Of a stretch of DNA of 64,000 nucleotides, positions 9,312 to 16,660 are shown in pieces (position 1 is the stretch's first letter; each line of letters begins with the position of its first letter). The stretch lies in the NCBI RefSeq assembly GCF_042675665.1, contig NZ_JBHTJI010000001.1, forward strand, positions 620,001 through 684,000, read 5' to 3'. Made by a program: the position numbers and the translations under genes. The notes under the pieces were generated by a model, which was not told the origin of the DNA, did not search any database, and saw only the letters and a program-made list of their open reading frames with translations. The stretch comes from Mariniflexile jejuense (GTDB taxonomy: Bacteria; Bacteroidota; Bacteroidia; Flavobacteriales; Flavobacteriaceae).

Positions 9312-10354
9312 TATTTATTAATACCTTGAGACGATAAATAGCGTTGATATTCTATGGCATTTGCATTATGCTGGGATAAGGTTTTAGCAAATTTGTGAAA
9401 ACCTAATCGTTTAGCATCTGCACAGAAATATAAGTATTGATGCTTTTCAAAATTTAAAACTGCATCAATTGCCGATATATCTGGCATGGCAATAAGCCCT
9501 GGTGGTAATCCTAAATTTTTATAGGTATTGTAAGGTGAAACAATGTCTTTATGAATATTTAATATGCGTTTTATTACCACATTTTTATATTCTGGCAATT
9601 GATATGCTGCAAATTTTAATGTTGGATCTGCTTGTAATGGCATACCTATTTTAATACGATTTAAATAAACACCTGCAATTCGTGGTTGCTCGGAAGCTTG
9701 TTTAGATTCTTCATATACTATTGATGCTAGCGTAATAACCTCATCGCGTGATAAACCTAAAGAAACTGCTTTTGCTTTTCTAGCATCGGTCCAAAAACGG
9801 TTGTATTCTTTAAGCATGCGTTCTCTAAATTGAGTTGCAGACGTGTTCCAGAAAAATTCATAACTATTTGGTAAATACATACCCAAAGCTGTCGCATTTT
9901 TAAAACCGTTTTTAGCTAAAAAATCAGCATCAGTAAATGCATTAATTAATGATACACTATCTGCTTCAATTTGAGTACTAACGCGACCTGCTAATTTTTC
10001 TAAAGTTTCTTGATTATTAAAAGATAACTTCACAGGTAAATTATTACTTCTAATAGAATTAATAATATCGTTATTATTCATGCCTTTTTTGATGGCATAA
10101 CGACCTGCTTTTATATTGGTAATATATTTTTTTTGTTTTGCAAGTGCGTCAAATGTGTTTATATCTTTCAATAATGGTGCTAATTGTTCCCTTACATCTT
10201 CATAAGTTGCATTTGTTGATACAAAAACATAAGCTGTATCATTATTAAAAGCGGTGTTTGAATTCATCATAACACCATAAATATAGTAGGCAAAATAAGC
10301 TGCAATGGCTAACCCAATAAATACAATAGCTAGAAGTATCTTTTTTATATACAT
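9311..10354 (-). CDS. mltG: Endolytic murein transglycosylase MltG
   Basis: MltG is an inner-membrane lytic transglycosylase thought to cut nascent glycan strands and set their length. This 347-residue copy has one N-terminal membrane helix (residues 7-27), a LysM-like subdomain, and the YceG catalytic core. The conserved ASIVYEES segment supplies the catalytic glutamate (215 or 216), and RIAGVYLNRIKIGMPLQADP follows at about 225. The length is normal. It follows the GNAT gene with no gap and overlaps the DUF2279 gene, so it belongs to the leftward operon that starts with dapF, linking two peptidoglycan functions. Confidence 0.95.
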   Translation of the reverse strand: MYIKKILLAIVFIGLAIAAYFAYYIYGVMMNSNTAFNNDTAYVFVSTNATYEDVREQLAPLLKDINTFDALAKQKKYITNIKAGRYAIKKGMNNNDIINSIRSNNLPVKLSFNNQETLEKLAGRVSTQIEADSVSLINAFTDADFLAKNGFKNATALGMYLPNSYEFFWNTSATQFRERMLKEYNRFWTDARKAKAVSLGLSRDEVITLASIVYEESKQASEQPRIAGVYLNRIKIGMPLQADPTLKFAAYQLPEYKNVVIKRILNIHKDIVSPYNTYKNLGLPPGLIAMPDISAIDAVLNFEKHQYLYFCADAKRLGFHKFAKTLSQHNANAIEYQRYLSSQGINK

Positions 10355-10879
10355 TTAATTATTTATAAGCTGAAATATATACTCGTTTTTATAAGAACCG
10401 TTTACCAAATTCCAATCCTTTTTTAATCCAATATTTTGAAATCCTTGTTTAGTAAAAAGCTTTATACTAATATCGTTTTCTTCTGAAACGTTACAGTATA
10501 ACTGATGCAAACCCAAATGAGAGAAACTATAGTTTACCAATAATTTTAAAGCTTCACTGCCAACCCCTTTTGCTCTATTTTTAACATCTTTCACCAAAAT
10601 GCCAACACCTGCTCTACTATTTTTAAAATCGAAATCGAACAAATCTATCATTCCTAAAGCTTCTTCATTATAACTAGAAATAACCAGCCTTAATTGTTTT
10701 ACTTCAAAAATATCTTTATGTGATTGCTCTAAATACTGCTTAATTAAAAACTTAGAATATGGTGTTATGGTATTGCTTATTTCCCAAACAGATTCATCAT
10801 TTTCAATAGTATGAATAAACTCTAAATCCTCGGGTTCTAAAGCACGTAAATAAATATGTTCTCCTTTAAGGGTAATCAT
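10355..10879 (-). CDS. GNAT family N-acetyltransferase (RimJ/SpeG-like)
   Basis: A 174-residue acetyltransferase of the RimJ/RimL/SpeG-like branch of GNAT. It opens with ITLKGEHIYLRALEPEDL, usual for this group, and has the acetyl-CoA loop region KNRAKGVGSEAL near residue 105; the C-terminal EENDISIKLFTKQGFQ near 135 is also typical. The acceptor could be a ribosomal protein, a polyamine or an amino sugar; the sequence does not decide. It overlaps the dapF stop by 4 bases and abuts mltG, so it is the second gene of that operon. Confidence 0.87.
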   Translation of the reverse strand: MITLKGEHIYLRALEPEDLEFIHTIENDESVWEISNTITPYSKFLIKQYLEQSHKDIFEVKQLRLVISSYNEEALGMIDLFDFDFKNSRAGVGILVKDVKNRAKGVGSEALKLLVNYSFSHLGLHQLYCNVSEENDISIKLFTKQGFQNIGLKKDWNLVNGSYKNEYIFQLINN

Positions 10880-11649
10880 AAATTTCCGCTAAATACATAA
10901 GTTGCTGGTCCAATTAGCCATACGTTTTTATAAACGCCATTTTCTACATCAAACGTAACTTGCAATTTGCCACCTTGCACTTTTAAAGTGATTAGGTTTT
11001 TATCGGTTTGTTTTAATGAATGCATTGCTATGGCTACCGCTGTAACACCTGTACCGCAAGATAACGTTTCATCTTCAACACCACGCTCGTAGGTTCTAAC
11101 GGCAAAAATTTGATCGCTTATTTTCTTTACGAAGTTTACATTACTACCTGCTTCATTATATGGTGCGCCATATCTAATAGTTGCGCCTTTTGTTTTTATA
11201 TCAAAATCTTCAATTTGCTCTTCAAACTGCACATGATGTGGCGAACCTGTATTTAAAAACACATGGTTTTCGTGTTTTTCAACGGTATCAACGTCCAACA
11301 TTTGAAGTTTTACAATACCATCTTTAATGCTTGCGTGATGCAACCCATCAATAGCTTCAAAAACAGCGGTATCTGTAATTACACCTAATTGTTTTGCAAA
11401 CGCTACTAAGCAACGTCCACCATTTCCACACATGGTACTTTCATTTCCATCGGCATTGTAGTAAACCATTTTAAAATCTAAATTGGGATGATTTTCTAGT
11501 AAAATCAAACCATCAGCACCTACACCAAAACGTCTGTCGCACAAAAATGCGATACGATTGGTATCTTGTTTATTGAATGTTTGTTGACGATTATCAATCA
11601 TCACAAAATCATTTCCCGTTCCTTGATATTTGTAAAAAGTCTGTTGCAT
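10876..11649 (-). CDS. dapF: Diaminopimelate epimerase
   Basis: Converts LL- to meso-diaminopimelate, the step that feeds both lysine and peptidoglycan synthesis. The two catalytic cysteines are present: C74 in MCGNGGRC and C198 in LSCGTGVTA. The N-terminal KYQGTGNDF motif is intact. I take the ATG at 11649 (MQQTFYKY) because it gives the family-standard N-terminus; an in-frame ATG four codons upstream (11661) is also possible. It is the first gene of a leftward operon with a GNAT gene, mltG and a DUF2279 gene. Upstream lies a 490-base non-coding region with heptamer repeats. Confidence 0.97.
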   Translation of the reverse strand: MQQTFYKYQGTGNDFVMIDNRQQTFNKQDTNRIAFLCDRRFGVGADGLILLENHPNLDFKMVYYNADGNESTMCGNGGRCLVAFAKQLGVITDTAVFEAIDGLHHASIKDGIVKLQMLDVDTVEKHENHVFLNTGSPHHVQFEEQIEDFDIKTKGATIRYGAPYNEAGSNVNFVKKISDQIFAVRTYERGVEDETLSCGTGVTAVAIAMHSLKQTDKNLITLKVQGGKLQVTFDVENGVYKNVWLIGPATYVFSGNL

Positions 11650-11681
11650 AATAAAGCACAAATATAAAGAAGTCTTTTCAT

Positions 11682-11779
11682 GATTTACGATTTTTGATTA
11701 ACGATTTATGAGTAACAAATATTGAGCAACGAGTTATGAGTAACGATTTACGATTAAGGAATAACGAGTAACGAATAAT
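11682..11779. repeat. Degenerate heptamer array, 14 units (GAnTwAC-like)
   Basis: Fourteen consecutive 7-base units fit without any insertion or deletion: GATTTAC, GATTTTT, GATTAAC, GATTTAT, GAGTAAC and so on to GAATAAT. Eleven of the fourteen have A, T or G variations around GAnTwAC. It lies between dapF (leftward) and htrA (rightward). It resembles the short tandemly repeated sequences described in cyanobacterial genomes in having a strict 7-base period with sequence drift. No function is known to me. Confidence 0.85.
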
Positions 11780-11890
11780 GTTGTGATTGAAAACTATTTA
11801 TTTTTTTCTTAAAGACGCAAAGCTGAACGAAACCTAACTTTTGCTTAGATATTGAATTTTACACTTTGAGACTGTAACTGTCGTTTTTTT

Positions 11891-11918
11891 AATTATTAAT
11901 TATCAACTGTTAATTGTT
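11891..11918. repeat. Short heptamer array (AATTATT-like, 4 units)
   Basis: Four in-phase heptamers AATTATT, AATTATC, AACTGTT, AATTGTT end two bases before the structured element at 11921. The array is short, and low sequence complexity makes a chance origin possible. It is listed because of its position and the same 7-base period seen elsewhere in the window. Confidence 0.5.
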
Positions 11919-11920
11919 TT

Positions 11921-12005
11921 GCGTTAGGGATTGCAGTGGAAAGCCCACAGCGAGGTACGAGCGAGGACTTGTAGCGAAAAGCCCGACCCCTTTTCGGGGT
12001 AACGC
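11921..12005 (+). ncRNA. Structured 85-nt intergenic element, Flavo-1-like in appearance
   Basis: The element is closed by a perfect 6-bp stem, GCGTTA (11921-11926) with TAACGC (12000-12005). Inside it is an ACCCC/GGGGT hairpin with a TTTTC loop (11986-12000) and two related segments, TGCAGTGGAAAGCCC and TGTAGCGAAAAGCCC. It is clearly more GC-rich than its surroundings. From memory, similar AAAGCCC-containing structured elements recur in Flavobacteria intergenic regions, and Rfam has a Flavo-1 motif; I cannot confirm the match. The strand is assumed from the orientation of htrA, and no gene function is implied. Confidence 0.5.
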
Positions 12006-12138
12006 TCCAATTATTGCCTGAATTACGTTTGTTAAACAGGCGTTAAAGTTGACGTTAAAAAAAGTTAAAACCGTTTTTTTAATTCAATAAAAAATTAATT
12101 TTAATCGTTCTTTTAATAAAACATAAATAGAAATAAAT

Positions 12139-13542
12139 ATGAAGAAGATTTTATCATTAGTACTCGTTTCTGCATTGGGTGGCGCTTTAACACTTGGTGC
12201 TTATAAACTTTTTTTAGAGCCTGAAAACAAGTTATTTGTTACAAGCGCAAGCTCAAATCCATCAATATTACAAACAAGCAATGTTGCCAATTTATTAAAT
12301 TCTGGAGAAGCTCCCGATTTTACAATAGCCGCAGAAAATGCTATAAATGCGGTTGTGCATGTTAAAAATGTATCTATTAGCAGTGGGCAACTATCATTAC
12401 AAGACTTATTTTCTGGAAACAGTACACCACGTGCTCAAATGGGTACAGGTTCAGGTGTTATTATTAATGCAGATGGGTATATTATTACTAACAATCATGT
12501 AATTAATAATGCTGATGAATTATCGGTCACTTTAAATAACAACAAAACCTACAAAGCTGAAATTGTAGGTTCAGATCCAAAAACGGATATAGCACTTTTA
12601 AAAATTAAAGCTGATGAAGATTTACCATTTGTAACTTTTGCCGATTCCGACCAAGCTAAAATTGGCGAATGGGTATTGGCAGTTGGTAATCCATTCAACT
12701 TAACTTCAACAGTAACAGCAGGTATTATTAGTGCCAAGGCTAGAGATTTATCGGGCACAAGTTCACAATCATTTATTCAAACCGATGCAGCTGTAAACCC
12801 TGGAAATTCTGGTGGCGCACTTGTAAATGCCAGAGGTGAACTTATTGGTATTAATACAGCAATTTCTTCGCAAACAGGTTCGTATATTGGCTATTCTTTT
12901 GCTGTTCCTAGTAATATTGCACGTCGTGTTATTGAAGATATTATGGAGTTTGGCAATGTGCAAAATGGCATACTTGGTATTAGCGGTGGTTCTTTAAACA
13001 GCGAATTTGCTGATAAAATTGGCGTTAACGATACAGAAGGTATTTATGTTGATAGTGTTGTTGAAGATTCTGGTGCTGAAAAAGCCGGTATTAAAAAAGG
13101 CGATATTATTAAGGAAATTGACCGAATTAAAGTATCAAAGTTTGCCGATTTAACAGGACATATTGGTGCAAAACGTGTTGGTGACAAAGTTTCATTAAAA
13201 ATTTCTAGAGATGGTTCTCTAAAAACAATTGATGTAACCTTAACTAGAAACGAAACTCTAACTTTGCCACTTGTTGGGCGTGTAAAAAATACCAAACAAG
13301 ACGATTTGAAAAAACTAAAAGCTTCAAATGGCATTAAAATAATTGAGTTAGATAAACAATATGCCGAGTATTGGAAAAAGAATGGTGTAAAAGAAGGAGC
13401 TATTATCACATCAATTAACGATACTAAAATTAATTCGGTTGATGATGCCCAAGAAGCAATCAAAAACAAATCGGCTTACGAACCTTTACGTATTGAGCTT
13501 ATAAATTCTAACGGCGAAAAAGAACGTTATAATTTTAGATAA
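12139..13542 (+). CDS. htrA: Do-like periplasmic serine protease HtrA/DegP
   Basis: An envelope protease and chaperone that degrades misfolded periplasmic proteins. The 467 residues show an N-terminal membrane/signal segment (4-22), a trypsin-like domain with the full triad H120 (NNHVINN), D150 (DPKTDIALL) and S224 (NPGNSGGAL), then two PDZ domains (about 275-365 and 375-467). The second PDZ is shorter than usual. It stands alone, with a strong terminator after it and a 490-base upstream region holding a heptamer array and a structured element. Stress induction would be expected for the family, but I see no identifiable operator. Confidence 0.95.
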   Translation: MKKILSLVLVSALGGALTLGAYKLFLEPENKLFVTSASSNPSILQTSNVANLLNSGEAPDFTIAAENAINAVVHVKNVSISSGQLSLQDLFSGNSTPRAQMGTGSGVIINADGYIITNNHVINNADELSVTLNNNKTYKAEIVGSDPKTDIALLKIKADEDLPFVTFADSDQAKIGEWVLAVGNPFNLTSTVTAGIISAKARDLSGTSSQSFIQTDAAVNPGNSGGALVNARGELIGINTAISSQTGSYIGYSFAVPSNIARRVIEDIMEFGNVQNGILGISGGSLNSEFADKIGVNDTEGIYVDSVVEDSGAEKAGIKKGDIIKEIDRIKVSKFADLTGHIGAKRVGDKVSLKISRDGSLKTIDVTLTRNETLTLPLVGRVKNTKQDDLKKLKASNGIKIIELDKQYAEYWKKNGVKEGAIITSINDTKINSVDDAQEAIKNKSAYEPLRIELINSNGEKERYNFR

Positions 13543-13564
13543 TATTCTAAAAAACTTTTAACCT

Positions 13565-13605
13565 AATAACCTCTTAAAATGGAATTTTTAAGAGGTTATT
13601 TTTTT
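13565..13605 (+). terminator. Terminator after htrA
   Basis: The inverted repeat AATAACCTCTTAAAA with its complement is followed by a run of seven T. It begins 23 bases after the htrA stop and ends about 75 bases before gap. Confidence 0.88.
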
Positions 13606-13682
13606 GTTAAAATAGTTTACGAAAACGTTTGAGTTACGGTATTTTTGCCGAAATTTACATAAACAACTAAACCATTTTAAGA

Positions 13683-15131
13683 ATGCCTTTCAATAAAAAT
13701 TATGAAAAGGAATTAGCCTTTCAAGCAGATCGTAGAAAAGCCACAGTAGAATTTATAAAAATAGTTAGCGACTTATGGTACGATAAATCTATTGAACTTG
13801 TTATTTTCAGAAATCAATTAATAGACAGAAATGTGAGCCAAATTTTAAACCTACATGAATATGCCGGTAAATTTGTTCAAAAACCCATTTCTATTTTCGA
13901 TTCTGTTGAAATAGCACAAGCCATTAAAGCTATTGATATGCCACCTGCCAAATTAGACATTGGAAAACTAACCTACGAATATCAATTAGAAGATAATAAC
14001 AATTTAACTCCAAGAGGTTTTATAACCAACAAATTAAAAAACGCTAGTAAAGCTGAAAATTTTAAACCTAAAGACGTTGTGCTGTATGGTTTTGGTAGAA
14101 TTGGCAGATTGGTAGCACGCGAACTTATGGCGCGCACAGGCAAAGGAAGTCAATTACGTTTAAGAGCCATAGTTACTCGTGGTGCTATTGATGCTGAAAT
14201 ACTTGAAAAACGTGCTGCTTTACTAAGAAATGATTCGGTTCATGGCGATTTTTCGGGTTCGGTAGCTGTTGATGCTAAAAAAAATGCATTAATAATTAAT
14301 GGCACAACCGTAAATGTTATTTCTGCCAACAACCCAGAAGACATTGACTATACACAGTACGGTATTAACAACGCTTTAGTAATTGATAATACAGGTGCAT
14401 TTAGAGATAAAACGGCTTTGAGCAGACATTTAAAATCGAAAGGCATTGATAAAGTATTGCTTACCGCACCTGGTAAAGAAGTACCTAATATTGTGTATGG
14501 TGTTAATCACTTAGAAAACAATCCAGATACAATTGATATTTTTTCGGCAGCATCATGCACAACCAATGCAATAACACCAATTTTAAAGGTAGTTGAAGAT
14601 TCTTTCGGAATAAAAACAGGACATATTGAAACCATTCATGCATATACCAACGACCAAAATTTAGTTGATAATTTTCATAATAAGTACCGTCGTGGTCGAG
14701 CTGCAGGTTTAAATATGGTAATTACAGAAACTGGCGCAGGAAGTGCAGTTGCAAAAGCATTACCTAATTTGGCTGGAAAACTAACATCAAACGCAATTCG
14801 TGTACCTGTACCTAATGGTTCTTTAGCAATTTTGAATTTAGAGTTAAAAAATAAAACGTCTATACATGGCATAAATACTATTATGAAAACCTATGCTTTA
14901 GAAGGTGATTTGGTTGAACAAATTAAATATGAATTAAGTGACGAATTAGTATCAACCGATATTATAGGCTGTTCAGCACCTGCCATTTACGATAGTAAAG
15001 CAACCATAGTTAGGCCTGATGGCAAAAATGCAATACTATATATTTGGTATGATAACGAATATGGCTACAGCCACCAAGTAATAAGACTAGCCAAATACAT
15101 TGCCAAAGTAAGACGATTTACTTATTACTAA
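13683..15131 (+). CDS. gap: Glyceraldehyde-3-phosphate dehydrogenase, long form
   Basis: Oxidises and phosphorylates glyceraldehyde 3-phosphate with NAD(P), in glycolysis or gluconeogenesis. The dinucleotide-binding FGRIGR lies near residue 138 and the catalytic cysteine is C292 in ASCTTN, with the usual IHAYTNDQ following. At 482 residues it is about 145 longer than canonical GAPDH; nearly all the excess is an N-terminal extension before the Rossmann fold. This long form is seen in Bacteroidota beside a standard-length GapA, and is often considered the gluconeogenic enzyme, but that assignment is inference. It is flanked by terminators on both sides, so it is a single-gene unit. Confidence 0.93.
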   Translation: MPFNKNYEKELAFQADRRKATVEFIKIVSDLWYDKSIELVIFRNQLIDRNVSQILNLHEYAGKFVQKPISIFDSVEIAQAIKAIDMPPAKLDIGKLTYEYQLEDNNNLTPRGFITNKLKNASKAENFKPKDVVLYGFGRIGRLVARELMARTGKGSQLRLRAIVTRGAIDAEILEKRAALLRNDSVHGDFSGSVAVDAKKNALIINGTTVNVISANNPEDIDYTQYGINNALVIDNTGAFRDKTALSRHLKSKGIDKVLLTAPGKEVPNIVYGVNHLENNPDTIDIFSAASCTTNAITPILKVVEDSFGIKTGHIETIHAYTNDQNLVDNFHNKYRRGRAAGLNMVITETGAGSAVAKALPNLAGKLTSNAIRVPVPNGSLAILNLELKNKTSIHGINTIMKTYALEGDLVEQIKYELSDELVSTDIIGCSAPAIYDSKATIVRPDGKNAILYIWYDNEYGYSHQVIRLAKYIAKVRRFTYY

Positions 15132-15170
15132 ATAAAAAATCTATTTTCTGTTTTATAGCGCATATAAATT

Positions 15171-15194
15171 AGCCTCATTTCACGAGGCTTTTTT
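15171..15194 (+). terminator. Terminator after gap
   Basis: The stem AGCCTC/GAGGCT with a 7-base loop is followed by a T run, 39 bases after the gap stop. Confidence 0.85.
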
Positions 15195-15266
15195 ATTAAT
15201 TTTAAACTATTTATGAACAATATTTTTTAACTTGTAAGCCTAAATAAACCGAAAACCCATCTTAAA

Positions 15267-15896
15267 ATGAATTTTACAAAACCTATATCTTTATTAATCC
15301 TATTAGTATCCTTCATAAGCTACGCACAAACGCAAGAAACCGAACCCGATAAATTATCACTAAACAGTGGCACACTTGATAATCAATTTGAATATGTTAT
15401 AACAAAATCGGGCAGTTGGAATAATGAAGGACAACCTTATAGAGTTATAAAAGCGAGTTGGTTAACCGATTTAAAAGCACACACACTCGATTCTATACAA
15501 GCCCTTCGTAAAGATTTAATAGCTACTAATATTACTCTAAAAGCGCAAGCACAAGAAATTACCGATTTAAAAACCAGTTTAGCAACCACAAAAGAAACCT
15601 TAACCAATGCTAAAGGTGAAAAAGACAACATGTCTTTATTTGGTGCTCAAGTAGGAAAAAGTAGTTATAGCGCTATTATGTGGTGTATAATAGCACTATT
15701 ATTACTTTTATTGCTCTTCTTTATATATAAGTTTAAAAACAGCAATGTAATAACTAAAGATGCGAAACGCGCACTTTCTGAACTTGAAGATGAGTTTGAA
15801 GAACACCGCAAAACAGCCGTTGAACGCGAACAAAAAGTACGACGCCAATTGCAAGACGAAATAAACAAACAAAAAACAATTAAACCTAAAAAGTAG
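15267..15896 (+). CDS. Exported coiled-coil protein with one membrane helix; function unknown
   Basis: A 209-residue protein with a signal peptide (1-20), a heptad-rich coiled-coil stretch (about 70-120), a single membrane helix (about 136-156) and a charged, lysine-rich coiled-coil tail (160-209). I recall homologues in Flavobacteria carrying the product name tRNA (guanine-N1)-methyltransferase; nothing in this sequence supports that. It has no knot fold or SAM motif, and the true trmD is at 23652. The architecture suggests an envelope-anchored scaffold. It stands alone between two terminators. Confidence 0.8.
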   Translation: MNFTKPISLLILLVSFISYAQTQETEPDKLSLNSGTLDNQFEYVITKSGSWNNEGQPYRVIKASWLTDLKAHTLDSIQALRKDLIATNITLKAQAQEITDLKTSLATTKETLTNAKGEKDNMSLFGAQVGKSSYSAIMWCIIALLLLLLLFFIYKFKNSNVITKDAKRALSELEDEFEEHRKTAVEREQKVRRQLQDEINKQKTIKPKK

Positions 15897-15924
15897 GTTT
15901 TAATATTTTAAAAATAACTTTAAA

Positions 15925-15957
15925 AAATCTGTAATTCATGTTACAGATTTTTTTTAA
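15925..15957 (+). terminator. Terminator after the coiled-coil protein gene
   Basis: AAATCTGTAA pairs with TTACAGATTT around a 6-base loop, followed by a T run. Confidence 0.85.
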
Positions 15958-15986
15958 TTACAACCTTAACTTTGTGAAAAAATCAG

Positions 15987-16009
15987 CTAAATTCGTTTAA
16001 AAGTTGATA
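15987..16009 (+). repeat. Left flank box of cassette-like unit A
   Basis: CTAAATTCGTTTAA at 15987-16000, then four free bases and TGATA, is repeated with the same spacing at 49741-49763. In both places it lies upstream of an orphan gene that is followed by the shared right-hand repeat. It may mark the left edge of a mobile or recombining unit. Confidence 0.6.
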
Positions 16010-16030
16010 AAGTTTATTGAACCTGAACTT

Positions 16031-16038
16031 TATCTTTG
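16031..16038 (+). promoter_or_regulatory. TATCTTTG promoter -7 box for the orphan gene
   Basis: A perfect TAnnTTTG match, the Bacteroidota -7 consensus, followed by C. TTG triplets occur upstream at 16004-16006 (24-base gap) and 16017-16019 (11-base gap); neither has ideal spacing. The box lies inside the longest possible reading frame, so it argues for translation starting downstream, at 16067. Confidence 0.6.
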
Positions 16039-16066
16039 CATTGGCTTTAATAAAAAAACAAACCGA

Positions 16067-16519
16067 TTGAATTTGAAATATACTAAGTATGGACTGATAA
16101 ATGCTCTTTTATCGTTAATTCCAATATTCCCGACTTTGACATTATTTCCAGGAGTTATAACTGCAATGGCAATTGAAAATACTGTAAATAGTTGTGAGAC
16201 CAGTTACTTCATAGTTTTATGGAGTTCAATAATTTTAACAATTGTTATTACAGCATTATTTCTTTTGAGATTAGATAAAAAGACCGTGAAAACTAAAAAA
16301 AAAGAAAAAATAAATTTCGGACTATTGAGTTTACTGATTTACACACTAATTAATACAGCTGGACTTATTTTAATTCTGGGAACAGATTTAGCATGCCATG
16401 GAGATGGACAGACAATTTTAGCTTGCTTGCTTTCAGGTCCAATAGCTTCATTATTTATTATTGTTTTGGGACTGATTAGTGATTTGAAAATAAAAATAAC
16501 TAGTGTCAACTCTGTATAA
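16067..16519 (+). CDS. Orphan four-helix membrane protein (cassette unit A)
   Basis: I do not recognise this gene. From the TTG at 16067 it encodes 150 residues; the frame stays open back to another TTG at 16004, but a TATCTTTG promoter box at 16031 makes the later start more likely. Four hydrophobic segments are visible: two in the N-terminal half (NALLSLIPIFPTL and FIVLWSSIILTIVI), a lysine-rich cytoplasmic loop, and two more near the C-terminus. It stands alone, bracketed by a left box at 15987 and a 130-base right repeat that starts at its stop codon. The same arrangement surrounds an unrelated gene at 49821. Function is unknown; a small inner-membrane protein. Confidence 0.7.
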   Translation: MNLKYTKYGLINALLSLIPIFPTLTLFPGVITAMAIENTVNSCETSYFIVLWSSIILTIVITALFLLRLDKKTVKTKKKEKINFGLLSLLIYTLINTAGLILILGTDLACHGDGQTILACLLSGPIASLFIIVLGLISDLKIKITSVNSV

Positions 16520-16643
16520 AAAAATTACTAGTTTTCGCTAAACTAGAGTTAGCTGTTCATTTGTTAACTTCTGATTTTCCTTCGGAAAACCTTAATACTC
16601 AAAAGTGCAACTTTTCAAGATATACAAATACGTTAAACAAAAC
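16514..16643 (+). repeat. Right-hand dispersed repeat, copy A
   Basis: Positions 16516-16590 match 50542-50616 without gaps at 61 of 75 bases, counted by eye. After a 12-base length difference, 16621-16641 matches 50635-50655 at 19 of 21. A hairpin TTTTCC-TTC-GGAAAA sits at 16575-16589, and the repeat ends in CGTTAAACAAA. It overlaps the stop of the upstream orphan gene and ends just before the LytTR gene. The GTTAAAC core happens to fit the integron attC core pattern GTTRRRY. Confidence 0.75.
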
Positions 16644-16660
16644 AACCTCCATTTCCCTGC

